Assembly: GCA_016713565.1 (NCBI GenBank)
Contig: JADJOX010000008.1
Coordinates: 620,001 to 684,000 of the forward strand
Source of the DNA: Ignavibacteriota bacterium
GTDB lineage: Bacteria > Bacteroidota > Ignavibacteria > Ignavibacteriales > Melioribacteraceae
Length of the DNA stretch: 64,000 bases
Reading direction: 5' to 3'
Shown here piece by piece: positions 18,892 to 29,105 of this stretch. The notes beneath the pieces were generated by a model that was not told where the DNA came from, ran no database searches, and saw only the letters and a list, made by a program, of their open reading frames with translations. Numbering within the stretch: position 1 is the first letter of the stretch; each line of letters begins with the position of its first letter. The translations under genes were made by a program, and so were the position numbers.

Positions 18892-21800
18892 TTGAAATTA
18901 AAGAAACAAAACAATCGAAATTTCTACATCGCATTCCTGGTATTTTCAGTATTATCAGCATATGCTCTAATTCTGCCTGCTGGAAATAAAGCACGCATAA
19001 ATAATGATTTGCCTTCTGCAGTAAATTTTAATTTTGATAACATCAATTCTAATAGGCATTTAACGGATAATCAATTTCCCGACTCTACCGATTTATTTCA
19101 GACTGATACTACAAACATGGATTCTCTTCAGCTAATGCAGATGGAATATGATTCTACAAAATTCGATTCGATGAAGCTCGATTCTACTTATAGGTTAAAA
19201 AACTTTAAATATGTACGGACTGATAATCAATTCCTTCAATTATTTCCGGATAGAAAATTAAGCTTATATGTTTATCCTTCTGAAAAATATATTAGAAGAA
19301 CCGTTGAATTGGATTCGACGGGTAGCTTTGTAATTATTAGAGAATTAATTGCCAATAATGAAATTAGACAACCTATTAAAATGCCTCTTGAAGAATATAT
19401 AAAATTACGTTTGGAAAATGTTGAGCGTGGATCATGGCAAGCGCTGGGTTATAAGTATCAGCTTAAAGAAGGCGCGGATGATCTTGGACAGCTTATCAAA
19501 GATATTACAAATATTGAAATTCCTCTCCCAAGTGTCGGTATTCTAAGTATTTTCGGTCCGCCTAAAATTAGTTTAAAAATAAGCGGAGCTGTTGATATAC
19601 ATGGAGCTTGGAGAAATGAAACTACCGAAGGTGTTACTGCGTCGCTTTTGGGAAACACAAGAAATGAACCAGACTTTAAACAGCAGGTTCAAATTAACGT
19701 AAGCGGTTTAATTGGGGATAAACTTACAATTGGCGCCGACTGGAACACTGAAAGAACTTTTGAATACGAAAACCAATTGAAACTTCAGTACAAAGGTTAC
19801 GAAGATGAAATTGTTCAAAATGTTGAAGCAGGTAACGTTTCGCTTCAAACTTCGCCATTAGTAGGCGGCGGTGAAGCTTTATTTGGAATTAAAGCCCTAT
19901 TCCAATTCGGTCCATTTAGTTTAACTGCTTTAGCATCACAGAAAAAAAGCGAGGTAGAAGAAGTTTCGGTTTCCGGCGGAACCCAGAAAAATGAATTTGA
20001 AATTCATGCCTACGATTATTCGCAGAACCATTATTTTGTTGATTTAGATTACGCCTCGACAGAACCGAATTTAAATCTTTTTGAAAAATATTTTGCTAAC
20101 GCTAATCCTGTTGTGTTAAAAGAATATAAAATCAAAGAAATAGAAGTTTGGAAAACCACATCTCAAAGAATTGACATAAGCAACGAAAGAAAAGCAAATG
20201 CTTTTATTGATCTGCCTGCAAGAATATCTGATACTTCGTTAGTTCCTTATGACGAAGCATACAAACAAATTACAAGTAACTCAATTCCCGGAAGAAGCGT
20301 TATCAATGGCAGATTTGTCAGAATGATTGAAGGACAGGATTATGATGTAAATATTTATGCAGGCTTTATAAGTTTCAGAACACAAGTTAATCCTGAAGAC
20401 GCGATTGCTGTTTCATTTAGAACAGAAGGGCCCGAAGGTATTGTTGATAAATATTACGGAGAATTTTTAAAGGAAAGTTCCGATACCTCATCAATAATGG
20501 TTTTAAAATTAGTTAAACCAGAGAAACTTCAACCCGGCGGAACTTTTGCTGATGCTTGGAAACTGCAGTTGAAAAATATTTATCCTATCGGCGGAAGGGA
20601 TGTAAACAAAGAAGGTTTTAAACTTGATATCAATTATCAAATTCCGGGTCAGGAAGCGGTTAGGGAACTCGAAGGTAAGAATATTCTCGAAACGTTTGGC
20701 CTTGATTTGAGCGATGAGAGCGGCGGCGGTGATCCCGACGGCGCTTTTGATTTTGAACAGGGAAGGACGATTTTTACAAAAACCGGGGAAATAATTTTCC
20801 CAAGACTTCAGCCATTCGGCAAAGATTTTCCTTTTAGTCCCGATAAAGCTTATCAGGCAATTTATGATACAACCGTTACCTTTGCGAAAAACGATAAAGC
20901 TCAAGACAAATTTATAATTGTTGGCGAATATTCGGCGGCGGCTTCATCAGTTTACAACATTGGCTTCAACGTTGTTGAAAATTCAGTTAAAGTTACATTA
21001 GACGGAAGAACATTGGAGAACGGGACGGATTACAGTGTTGATTATAACATCGGTCAAGTAATTATTAGAAATGCAGACGCGCTCGTTCCCGGAGCCAATT
21101 TAAAAATTACATTTGAAAAAAATGATTTGTTTCAGCTCGCATCAAAAACACTACTTGGGTTTAGGGGAATTTACGACGTAAGTGAAAAAACAAAACTTGG
21201 TTTTTCATATTTGAACCTAAATCAAACTACTTTAAGTGATAAAGTTAGAATCGGTGAAGAGCCGCTTAACAACTCAATATTCGGTATGGATTTTCAAACT
21301 GGAGTTGATCTGCCGTTTTTAACCAAAGGTTTGGATTATTTAATTTCAACTAAAGAAATGTCCTCCTTTAATGTTAAAGGCGAATTTGCTTATATGAGTC
21401 CGGATCCTAATACCAAAAAGAGTACGATCAAAAGTGATAATAGTCAGAGTATTGCTTATATAGATGATTTTGAAGGCGCAAAAAGAATTATTCCCGTTGG
21501 TGTTAATTATACAGGATGGAAAGATTTAAGTATTCCAGATTCGCTCGAGGGAATTTCAAGTTTGGAAAGATTGAAAATAATGGACTATAAAGCTCAAAGT
21601 TATTGGTTTAATATTTATCCTTCCAGCGTAACAGTTGATTCTATTTGGGGTGGAAGACGTGACGTTGGACGTAAAGATAATCAAGTAACGGTATTGGACT
21701 ATGTGTATAATCCGAACAAAAGAGGTACGTATAACTATAATCCGAAGTTAGATGATAAATCCAAACTTTGGGGTGGAATGATGCGCGGACTTTCTTCATC

Positions 21801-24800
21801 GGCGGGCAACTTGGTTGAAGAAAATATCGAGTTCATAGAATTTTGGATTAATATCGCGAACGCTCCAGCCGGATCTAAAATGATTGTCGACCTTGGGCAA
21901 ATAAGTGAAGACGTAATTCCAAATAATGAATTTAATACCGAAGATAAACAACCATACAACGATATTCTTGATGAAGATGAAGACGTTGGACTCGACGGCA
22001 TGACAGATGCCGAAGAAATTGCTCTATATGGCGATGTAGACGGAAGCGGAGATCCCAGCAACGATAACTTTAATTTTTCTCTTGGCTCAAGAGATTACTC
22101 AACTATAAACGGAACCCAGGGAAATGGAAAGTTGAGTGATGCAGGCAGACTGCCTGATTCCGAAGATTTGAAAAATAAAAATTACGGTGTTGATAAAATA
22201 AACAGTTATTTCCGTTATGAAATTCCTTTGGATACTTCTCAAAATAAAAACCCATATATAAGCGGTATCGGTGAGAAAAATTGGAGACAATTCAGAATTC
22301 CTTTGAGACAGGAAACAAGTAAAATTGGTAATCCGACATTAACTTTGGTAGAAGCCATTAGAATTTGTATTAATGGTTCCGACGAGCCTGTAAGATTGCG
22401 ATTTGCCGAAATGAACTTAGTTGGAAATCAATGGCAGAAAGTTACTGTTCCGGGAAAAGTAACAGAAAATGATACTACATTGGTAATAGCTACAATAAAT
22501 TTTGAAGATGATCCTAGTTACGTCAGTCCACCGGGAGTTCAAAGAGAAAGAGACAGAACACAAACTGAAGAGGTTGTTTATAAAAATGAACAAGCGTTGA
22601 AACTTACCGTAAATAAATTACAAGATAATGATTCCAGAGAAATTGTAAAGTATTTGTATAAACCTCTTGATGTTTTTGATTATAAAGAAATGAAATTATT
22701 TATCCGAGGTGATCAAAATGACGCGCCGGGTTCAATTTCATTTTATGAAAGCGCAAAAAATCACGGCTCCGAAGTTTATTTTAGATTTGGAACTGACACC
22801 TCAAACTTTTATGAATATCACATGCCTGTAACTAAAGGAGAATTTAATAAAAATGGATGGAGTGAAATTTCAATATCATTTGATAAATTAACCGCAATTA
22901 AACAAGTGAGGACCGATGATAAAGAATACTATGCGGATTCTGTCGCGGGACAAATCGGGCATTATTATGCCGTGAAAGGGAATCCTTCTTTAACAAAAAT
23001 TAATTTCTTCTCTTTTGGTATTAAAAATCCAAAATCCGAACAAGAAACAATAGGCTCTGTATCTGGGGAAATTTGGATAAATGAATTAAGAGTACTTGGC
23101 GCCGACGATACGCCCGGATTGGCTTACAGCGGTTCAACTCAATTTAAAATTGCCGATTTGTTAACAGTAAACTTAAACGCGAGCAAAACAGATCCTTATT
23201 TTCACAAATTAAACCAGAGATTCGGCTCAAGAGTAGATAACTCAAGCTGGAGCGGATCTGTTAATTTGAATGTGTTTAAATTTATTCCGTTGAATTTAAC
23301 AGGAAGCAGTCTCGGTGTAAGTTATTCAAGATCAGAATCGGTAACAAAACCTCTTTATGTTCCGGGGACTGATATTAATGTAGATGAAGCCGTAAAACTC
23401 GAAACAAAAAAACAAGTCGCCTCAGGTTTAACGGAACAGCAAGCCGAAAATTATGCCAACGAAACAATAAGAAAAACTTCGCAGACATTAAACATTTCGG
23501 ATACTTGGTCGCTATCAAGTATTAAATTTAAAATTCCGAATAAAAGCTGGTATATTGAAGACATTATCAATAACCTTCAATTTTCTTTCAGCTTTAATAA
23601 AACTTTTAACAGAAATCCGCAAATGATATTTTCTAATGGATGGCAGTGGAACGGAAGCGGAAAATACTCACTTAACTTCAGCAAAGAAAATTATATCTTT
23701 GCCGCAGATATTCCGCTATTGGGAAGTTTTATTGAAATGTTCAAAGATTATAAAAATGTGAAGATTTATTTTTCACCTCAAACCTTTTCAACAGGTTTAT
23801 CTGCAAATAGAAGAAATGCCGCAAGTTTAAGTCGGCAGGAAAGCGCTGAAATAAATACACAAAGAGATTTTACCGCAAAAAGAGATTTTGGTTTTAACTG
23901 GAAAATTACGGAAGGCGGATTCCTAAATTTGGGCGTAGCGTATAATGTAAACGTAGCTTCATCTTATGCTCATTTATTGGCATTTGACAATATTGGAAGA
24001 TCGGAAAGCGATGTTTGGAGAGACATTTTAAATGGTCAATATTTCGGAAAGGATTACAGCTACGCGCAGAGCTTCAATTTAAAAACGGAACCTAAACTTC
24101 CACAGCTTTGGGATCTCAATAAATATATAAATGTAAATTTTTCGTTTACCAATTCATACAATTGGCAAAATAATTTCAAACAAGATACTTTGGGCAGAAG
24201 CGCGGGATTTTCAAACAATTTAAGAGCCGGATTAAGTATAAAACTTAAATCACTTTCAGCTCCATTGTTTATGGAAGATAAAACCGCTAAATCAACAACT
24301 CAAAATGTCCGTAATACACAGCAGAGAGGCGGCCCGAGAAAACCCGCAAATGTGGTTACTAATGAAAATTCAAATGAAGATGATGATTCTGATGATAATG
24401 AAAAACCGGATCAGCCGAAAGAAACTCTGCACGATGACAATGAGATTCAAAACGACACTTTAAATATTACGCCGAAAGAACCTATTTTTTCAATTGCACT
24501 TAATTATCTGAAACTTGCGTCGCAATGGTTGTTTTTTGAATATGAAAATATTAATATGGATTTTTCACAATCCATTTCTTCAAGCGGAAGCGGAATTAGT
24601 GCTAAAGGTACTGGATTTACAAATTTCTGGGGATTGCAGTCAATTGACGAAAATGGTCCTTCCCGTTCTTTTATGCTTGGACTAAATAGAAATATTGGAC
24701 CAAGAGCGCCAAATGGAAATTTGTCCGATAATTTTTCTGAAAAAAATACTCTGGATTTTAAAACTTCACGCCCGTTGTGGGAAGGCGCGACGGTAAGTTT

Positions 24801-25719
24801 GAATTGGAATGTGGGATGGGGAATGAATAAAACCACTCGAATTACCACTGATGAATTTGGAAATGTTGAAATAAATGATATTACATCAACCGGAACATTG
24901 GATAAATCTTATATTTTTCTGCCGATTTTCTTTTCAAACGCCGGTATTGCAGAAGTTTACAAATTGTACCAGGAAAATAATAATCTAGCTCAAGCATTTG
25001 AAAACGGATTTGAAAGTATGCCGTTTTTACAAAACATCCCAATACTTAAAGAATTTTCCAAGTTTATTCCAAGGGCAAATTGGAGATTTGATTGGAAAGG
25101 TTTAGAGAAAATAGAATTCTTAAAAGGTTTTGCAAAATCTATTTCATTAAACCACGCTTATAGTTCCGGCTATACGGAAGGATGGAAAATTGATCCTGAC
25201 GGTAAAAAACAAATTCAAACTCAAAAAGTAAACTACGGATTCATGCCTTTATTAGGCTTGAACCTAACGTTCGATAATATATGGGACGGAAATTTAACGG
25301 GCGCAGTTAAATATTCAACCAAATCAAGTTTTGATCTTGGTATTACGACGCGCAATATTACCGAATCATTTTCAAGAGATATAAATGTTACGGCAAGTTT
25401 TACTAAATCGGGATTTTCATTACCGATGTTTGGTCTGGATCTTAAAAACGACATTGAAATGTCGCTTTCTTACACAAGCGCTCAAAATTCTGTAGTTATT
25501 TTTGAAATGGAAAAATCAAAATTTAATGAAAAAGGAAAACCTCAAGACGGAACAACGAGGACAATTATTGAACCAAGAGTAAAATATACATTAAGCTCAA
25601 AAGTTACCTTGGCAATTTTTTACAAACGGACATCGGTAGAACCGCAAGGCGCTTCAAGAATTCCTCCAACAACGACAAACGAAGCCGGTTTGGATGTTCA
25701 TATAGCTATTCAACCATAA
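18892..25719 (+). CDS. sprA: Type IX secretion translocon protein SprA
   Basis: This 2,275-residue protein is of typical size for SprA/Sov, the 36-strand outer-membrane pore of the type IX secretion system. The TTG start creates a signal peptide (residues 12-33); an in-frame TAG at 18838 excludes a longer form. Family landmarks are WNTERTFEYENQLKLQYKGY (about 284-303), SPLVGGGEALFG, FSYLNLNQTTLSDKVRIGEE (about 768-787), AYIDDFEGAKRIIPVG (about 859-874) and a long series of barrel strands. An acidic low-complexity insert (about 1823-1856) lies near the C-terminal third. The gene is followed after 11 bases by the PorX-type regulator, an informative pairing. Confidence 0.95.
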   Translation: MKLKKQNNRNFYIAFLVFSVLSAYALILPAGNKARINNDLPSAVNFNFDNINSNRHLTDNQFPDSTDLFQTDTTNMDSLQLMQMEYDSTKFDSMKLDSTYRLKNFKYVRTDNQFLQLFPDRKLSLYVYPSEKYIRRTVELDSTGSFVIIRELIANNEIRQPIKMPLEEYIKLRLENVERGSWQALGYKYQLKEGADDLGQLIKDITNIEIPLPSVGILSIFGPPKISLKISGAVDIHGAWRNETTEGVTASLLGNTRNEPDFKQQVQINVSGLIGDKLTIGADWNTERTFEYENQLKLQYKGYEDEIVQNVEAGNVSLQTSPLVGGGEALFGIKALFQFGPFSLTALASQKKSEVEEVSVSGGTQKNEFEIHAYDYSQNHYFVDLDYASTEPNLNLFEKYFANANPVVLKEYKIKEIEVWKTTSQRIDISNERKANAFIDLPARISDTSLVPYDEAYKQITSNSIPGRSVINGRFVRMIEGQDYDVNIYAGFISFRTQVNPEDAIAVSFRTEGPEGIVDKYYGEFLKESSDTSSIMVLKLVKPEKLQPGGTFADAWKLQLKNIYPIGGRDVNKEGFKLDINYQIPGQEAVRELEGKNILETFGLDLSDESGGGDPDGAFDFEQGRTIFTKTGEIIFPRLQPFGKDFPFSPDKAYQAIYDTTVTFAKNDKAQDKFIIVGEYSAAASSVYNIGFNVVENSVKVTLDGRTLENGTDYSVDYNIGQVIIRNADALVPGANLKITFEKNDLFQLASKTLLGFRGIYDVSEKTKLGFSYLNLNQTTLSDKVRIGEEPLNNSIFGMDFQTGVDLPFLTKGLDYLISTKEMSSFNVKGEFAYMSPDPNTKKSTIKSDNSQSIAYIDDFEGAKRIIPVGVNYTGWKDLSIPDSLEGISSLERLKIMDYKAQSYWFNIYPSSVTVDSIWGGRRDVGRKDNQVTVLDYVYNPNKRGTYNYNPKLDDKSKLWGGMMRGLSSSAGNLVEENIEFIEFWINIANAPAGSKMIVDLGQISEDVIPNNEFNTEDKQPYNDILDEDEDVGLDGMTDAEEIALYGDVDGSGDPSNDNFNFSLGSRDYSTINGTQGNGKLSDAGRLPDSEDLKNKNYGVDKINSYFRYEIPLDTSQNKNPYISGIGEKNWRQFRIPLRQETSKIGNPTLTLVEAIRICINGSDEPVRLRFAEMNLVGNQWQKVTVPGKVTENDTTLVIATINFEDDPSYVSPPGVQRERDRTQTEEVVYKNEQALKLTVNKLQDNDSREIVKYLYKPLDVFDYKEMKLFIRGDQNDAPGSISFYESAKNHGSEVYFRFGTDTSNFYEYHMPVTKGEFNKNGWSEISISFDKLTAIKQVRTDDKEYYADSVAGQIGHYYAVKGNPSLTKINFFSFGIKNPKSEQETIGSVSGEIWINELRVLGADDTPGLAYSGSTQFKIADLLTVNLNASKTDPYFHKLNQRFGSRVDNSSWSGSVNLNVFKFIPLNLTGSSLGVSYSRSESVTKPLYVPGTDINVDEAVKLETKKQVASGLTEQQAENYANETIRKTSQTLNISDTWSLSSIKFKIPNKSWYIEDIINNLQFSFSFNKTFNRNPQMIFSNGWQWNGSGKYSLNFSKENYIFAADIPLLGSFIEMFKDYKNVKIYFSPQTFSTGLSANRRNAASLSRQESAEINTQRDFTAKRDFGFNWKITEGGFLNLGVAYNVNVASSYAHLLAFDNIGRSESDVWRDILNGQYFGKDYSYAQSFNLKTEPKLPQLWDLNKYINVNFSFTNSYNWQNNFKQDTLGRSAGFSNNLRAGLSIKLKSLSAPLFMEDKTAKSTTQNVRNTQQRGGPRKPANVVTNENSNEDDDSDDNEKPDQPKETLHDDNEIQNDTLNITPKEPIFSIALNYLKLASQWLFFEYENINMDFSQSISSSGSGISAKGTGFTNFWGLQSIDENGPSRSFMLGLNRNIGPRAPNGNLSDNFSEKNTLDFKTSRPLWEGATVSLNWNVGWGMNKTTRITTDEFGNVEINDITSTGTLDKSYIFLPIFFSNAGIAEVYKLYQENNNLAQAFENGFESMPFLQNIPILKEFSKFIPRANWRFDWKGLEKIEFLKGFAKSISLNHAYSSGYTEGWKIDPDGKKQIQTQKVNYGFMPLLGLNLTFDNIWDGNLTGAVKYSTKSSFDLGITTRNITESFSRDINVTASFTKSGFSLPMFGLDLKNDIEMSLSYTSAQNSVVIFEMEKSKFNEKGKPQDGTTRTIIEPRVKYTLSSKVTLAIFYKRTSVEPQGASRIPPTTTNEAGLDVHIAIQP

Positions 25720-25730
25720 AAAGAATTATT

Positions 25731-27299
25731 ATGAAAAACTATAAAATACTTTGGATCGATGATGAGATCGAGATGCTTCGCTCTCATATTATATTTTTAA
25801 AGGAAAAAGGATATGATGTAACAACGTTTACTAACGGAAAAGACGCGATTGCTGAATTGAAAGAATCCGAATATGATTTAATTTTTTTAGATGAAATGAT
25901 GCCGGGTATGGGAGGCTTAGAAACTCTTTCAATAATTAAAGAAATGAATCCGAATATACCTGTTGTAATGGTTACAAAGAGCGAAGAAGAATCTTTGATG
26001 AATGACGCAATAGGAAGCAAGATAACCGATTATCTCATAAAATCTGTAGTTCCTTCGCAAATATTAATGGTTTGTAAAAAAATATTGGACGGCAAAAAAA
26101 TTTCCGGCGAATATGTAACTAAAGATTATTTGGAGGATTTTAATAAAATCTCTGTTAGATTGACAGATAATTTAAATTCAAACGATTGGATTGACATCAA
26201 CACAAAAATGGTTAATTGGGATCTTGAAATCGACAGCCATAGAGAAGTAGGTTTGCAGCAGACTTTATTGGAACAAAAAAAAGAATGCAATCAGGAATTC
26301 TCTAAATTTGTTGAAAAGAATTATGAGTATTGGGTTAATAATAAAAATAATAATGATGTTCCGGTTTTAACAACGGATATTGTTGAAAAATTTGTGATCC
26401 CGCATTTGTCAAGCGCCGAAGGTCCCGTTTTCTTTTTTGTGCTGGATTGCCTTCGTTTAGATCAATGGCTATTGATGGAAAAACATCTTTTGGATTATTT
26501 TACAATTTCAAAAGATTATTACTACTCAATTTTACCAACGGCAACTCCATATTCAAGAAATGCTTTGTTCAGCGGATTGTATCCCTCCGAAATTGAAAAT
26601 TATTATCCCGATCTTTGGCAGGGAAACGACGATGAGCGAAGTCAGAATAAATATGAAAAAGATCTTCTTCAATTTCTGCTCGATAGAAAAAGAGTGAAGC
26701 TTGATAATGAATTAAAATATATGAAAATTATTGATCCCGATGTCGGCAGATCATTTGAACAAAATATTGTTTCGCACAAACGAACTCATTTTATGGCGGT
26801 TGTAGTTAATTTTTTGGATATGCTAGTACACGGAAGATCGGATTCCGAATTGATAAAGGAAATTGCGCCGAATGAAGCGGCATTCAGATCGCTTACAAAT
26901 AGCTGGTTTCAGCATTCGTCATTGTTCGGAACATTTAGAAATATAGCGCTGATGAATAAAGCGAAAGTTATTATAACAACTGATCACGGAAGCATAATTA
27001 CAAGAAGAGCCGCCAAAGTTATGGCGGATAAAGAAACGTCAAAGAATTTAAGATTTAAATTCGGCAGAAATCTTAACGTTGATTCCAAATTCGCGTTTCA
27101 AATAAATAATCCTCACAAGTTCAAACTTCCTAAAAGAGGAGTTACCGGAAGCTACATAATCGCGAAAGAAGATTTTTATTTCATTTATCCCACTGATTAC
27201 CACAAGTACCTAAATTATTATAAAGATACATTTCAGCACGGAGGAATTTCAATGGAAGAAATGATTCTTCCCGTTATTACCATGGAGAGCAAAAAGTAA
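25731..27299 (+). CDS. porX: PorX-type response regulator with PglZ domain
   Basis: This 522-residue protein has a CheY receiver (1-120) with acidic pocket Asp10/Asp11, phospho-acceptor Asp54 in FLDEMMPG and Lys104 in LIKS. A helical linker is followed by a C-terminal PglZ (alkaline-phosphatase-superfamily) domain (about 210-520) with VLDCLRLDQW, TATPYSRNALFSGLYP and TTDHGS metal-site segments. This architecture is that of PorX, which controls T9SS expression and whose PglZ domain acts on nucleotides in P. gingivalis. No PorY kinase is nearby. It lies 11 bases after sprA and abuts tsaE. Confidence 0.93.
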   Translation: MKNYKILWIDDEIEMLRSHIIFLKEKGYDVTTFTNGKDAIAELKESEYDLIFLDEMMPGMGGLETLSIIKEMNPNIPVVMVTKSEEESLMNDAIGSKITDYLIKSVVPSQILMVCKKILDGKKISGEYVTKDYLEDFNKISVRLTDNLNSNDWIDINTKMVNWDLEIDSHREVGLQQTLLEQKKECNQEFSKFVEKNYEYWVNNKNNNDVPVLTTDIVEKFVIPHLSSAEGPVFFFVLDCLRLDQWLLMEKHLLDYFTISKDYYYSILPTATPYSRNALFSGLYPSEIENYYPDLWQGNDDERSQNKYEKDLLQFLLDRKRVKLDNELKYMKIIDPDVGRSFEQNIVSHKRTHFMAVVVNFLDMLVHGRSDSELIKEIAPNEAAFRSLTNSWFQHSSLFGTFRNIALMNKAKVIITTDHGSIITRRAAKVMADKETSKNLRFKFGRNLNVDSKFAFQINNPHKFKLPKRGVTGSYIIAKEDFYFIYPTDYHKYLNYYKDTFQHGGISMEEMILPVITMESKK

Positions 27300-27728
27300 T
27301 TGGAGATTTTGCGCCAAAGAAAAATTAATTCTCTGTCGGAATTGGATAAGTTTTCATCCGAAATTTCTCAAATAATTAAGAAAGGCGATATCATAGTTCT
27401 TGAGGGAAACTTAGGCAGCGGAAAAACTACCTTTGTTAAATCTATTTGTTTAAATTATGGCATTGAAAATGTTGTAAGTCCTACTTTTGCTATTGTAAAC
27501 GAATATTATTCTAAATTTACGATATTTCATTTTGATTTTTACAGAATTAAAAAAATTGAAGAATTGTATGATATTGGTATTGAAGAATATTTAAATAATT
27601 CCGAAGCGGTTATTTTCATTGAATGGGCTGAGCTGTTTCCCCAAATTTTACCCAAGGAATATATTAAAATTACAATTCAATTTAATGATAAAGAAGAACG
27701 AAATATTGAAGTGATCAAAATTAATTAA
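27300..27728 (+). CDS. tsaE: tRNA threonylcarbamoyladenosine biosynthesis ATPase TsaE
   Basis: This 142-residue P-loop protein with Walker A GNLGSGKTT (about 40-48) and the segment SPTFAIVNEY is of normal length for TsaE, the ATPase that resets the TsaB/TsaD complex during t6A37 formation on ANN-decoding tRNAs. The start codon is TTG directly after the porX stop (no gap), so it probably depends on translational coupling. It overlaps tsaB by one base. tsaD is not in this window. Confidence 0.92.
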   Translation: MEILRQRKINSLSELDKFSSEISQIIKKGDIIVLEGNLGSGKTTFVKSICLNYGIENVVSPTFAIVNEYYSKFTIFHFDFYRIKKIEELYDIGIEEYLNNSEAVIFIEWAELFPQILPKEYIKITIQFNDKEERNIEVIKIN

Positions 27729-28384
27729 TGGAAAAAAATAAAATAATACTTGCCATTGAAACTTCAAATGAATTGTGCGGAGCCGCAATTTTATTTAGCG
27801 AAAACAATTTTGATGAAAGAATTATTTCACTTAAACACGTGCACTCTGAAAGATTGATTCCCGTAATTGATGAATTATTTAAGGCAAATAAAATTTCGGC
27901 AAATGATTTATCCGCCGTTGCCGTTTCTATTGGACCGGGTTCTTTTACCGGATTAAGAATAGGTTTAACCTCTGCTAAAGCCATAGCTTTTGCGGCGAAT
28001 TTGGCTATAATTCCTGTTCCTACATTTTCGGCATTGGCATTTGAAATTTCCGAATATATAAAATTAAACGAAGAATTTTTTATCATTAACAACGCTAATA
28101 TTGAAGAATGTTACTTTGCTAAGTATAAATTGCTTGAAAACAAAATTGAGGAAAAAATACCGTTAAGCTTAATAAATAAAAAAGAGCTGGACAAATATAT
28201 ATGTTATGAATCTTTAATTTTCGGAAGTGTAAAAAATATAAAAACCGTAAAAAACGTTACTTCGCCTAGAGCCGTCAATATTGGAAAATGGGCTTATTTT
28301 TTTGGCGAAGATTTATTAACTTTTGACTATGATTTTCTTGAGCCAAATTATTTAAAGGAATTTAAGATAAAGAGATTACAATGA
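27728..28384 (+). CDS. tsaB: tRNA threonylcarbamoyladenosine biosynthesis protein TsaB
   Basis: This 218-residue ASKHA-fold scaffold of the t6A synthesis complex has the N-terminal ILAIETSNELCGAAI, HSERLIPVID (about 38-47) and the highly conserved SIGPGSFTGLRIG (about 67-79). It has no kinase activity of its own and binds TsaD and TsaE. The ATG overlaps the TAA of tsaE (TAATG). The next gene overlaps its end by 4 bases, giving a tight sprA-porX-tsaE-tsaB-DUF1573-accD run. Confidence 0.93.
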   Translation: MEKNKIILAIETSNELCGAAILFSENNFDERIISLKHVHSERLIPVIDELFKANKISANDLSAVAVSIGPGSFTGLRIGLTSAKAIAFAANLAIIPVPTFSALAFEISEYIKLNEEFFIINNANIEECYFAKYKLLENKIEEKIPLSLINKKELDKYICYESLIFGSVKNIKTVKNVTSPRAVNIGKWAYFFGEDLLTFDYDFLEPNYLKEFKIKRLQ

Positions 28385-29100
28385 AAAAAATAAATTATTT
28401 TTTAACATTTTTAGTTTTTAACTTTTCACTATTTGCGCAAATCACCGGTCCGAAGATTTCCGCTCTTAGTCCGGAATTTGATTTTGGCGATGTAAAAGAA
28501 GGGATAGTACTTAAGCATAATTTTGTTATTTCCAATACAGGCGGACAAGTTTTACAAATTTCAAAAGTGAAGGCTTCATGCGGCTGTACCGCGGCAAAAC
28601 CTTCTAGAAATGAAATTAAGCCGAATGATACAACTTCAATTAATGTTTCTTTTGATACAAGCAGAAGAATGGGACAACAGCAAAAGTATGTTTATATATT
28701 CAGTAACGATTCCGAAAATCCACAATATAGATTATCATTTAAGGCAAACATAATATCATCGAATGTTGGGATTTCCAACGGAGATCCGGAAATAAAACTT
28801 TCAAAATACTCTCAAAATTTTGGAAACGTTAAAGAGGGACAAATTCTTAAAACTACAGTTGAAATTTCCAATATCGGAAAAAGCGTGTTGGAAATAAGTG
28901 AAATAAAATCATCTTGCGGATGTACGGCAACTTTTATGAAAGACAGATCGCTTAAGCCGAACGAAAAATCAAATTTGAATATTGATTTCAATACAAAAGA
29001 TTTAAAGGGACCAATTGTACGAACTGTTACTTTAATTTCTAATGATCCTCAGTTTCCGTCGCGCGTAGTAACACTAATTGCTAATATCGAAAAGGAATAA
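28381..29100 (+). CDS. Exported DUF1573 two-domain protein
   Basis: This 239-residue protein has a signal peptide (residues 1-20) and two copies of the DUF1573/ASH-like immunoglobulin-type domain (about 32-128 and 141-237). Each copy carries a SCGCT motif (KASCGCTAAKP and KSSCGCTATFM) and a final strand pattern with SNDSENPQ or SNDPQFPS. Such proteins are common in Bacteroidota; their role is unknown, possibly in envelope protein interactions. It overlaps tsaB by 4 bases and precedes accD by 5. Confidence 0.82.
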   Translation: MKKINYFLTFLVFNFSLFAQITGPKISALSPEFDFGDVKEGIVLKHNFVISNTGGQVLQISKVKASCGCTAAKPSRNEIKPNDTTSINVSFDTSRRMGQQQKYVYIFSNDSENPQYRLSFKANIISSNVGISNGDPEIKLSKYSQNFGNVKEGQILKTTVEISNIGKSVLEISEIKSSCGCTATFMKDRSLKPNEKSNLNIDFNTKDLKGPIVRTVTLISNDPQFPSRVVTLIANIEKE

Positions 29101-29105
29101 TTTAA

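Noticed and set aside
25731..27299. PglZ domain as a sign of a BREX or Pgl defence system
   Set aside because: The domain is fused to a receiver domain and sits beside sprA, which is the PorX architecture. No BrxA/B/C, methyltransferase or other defence genes are near.
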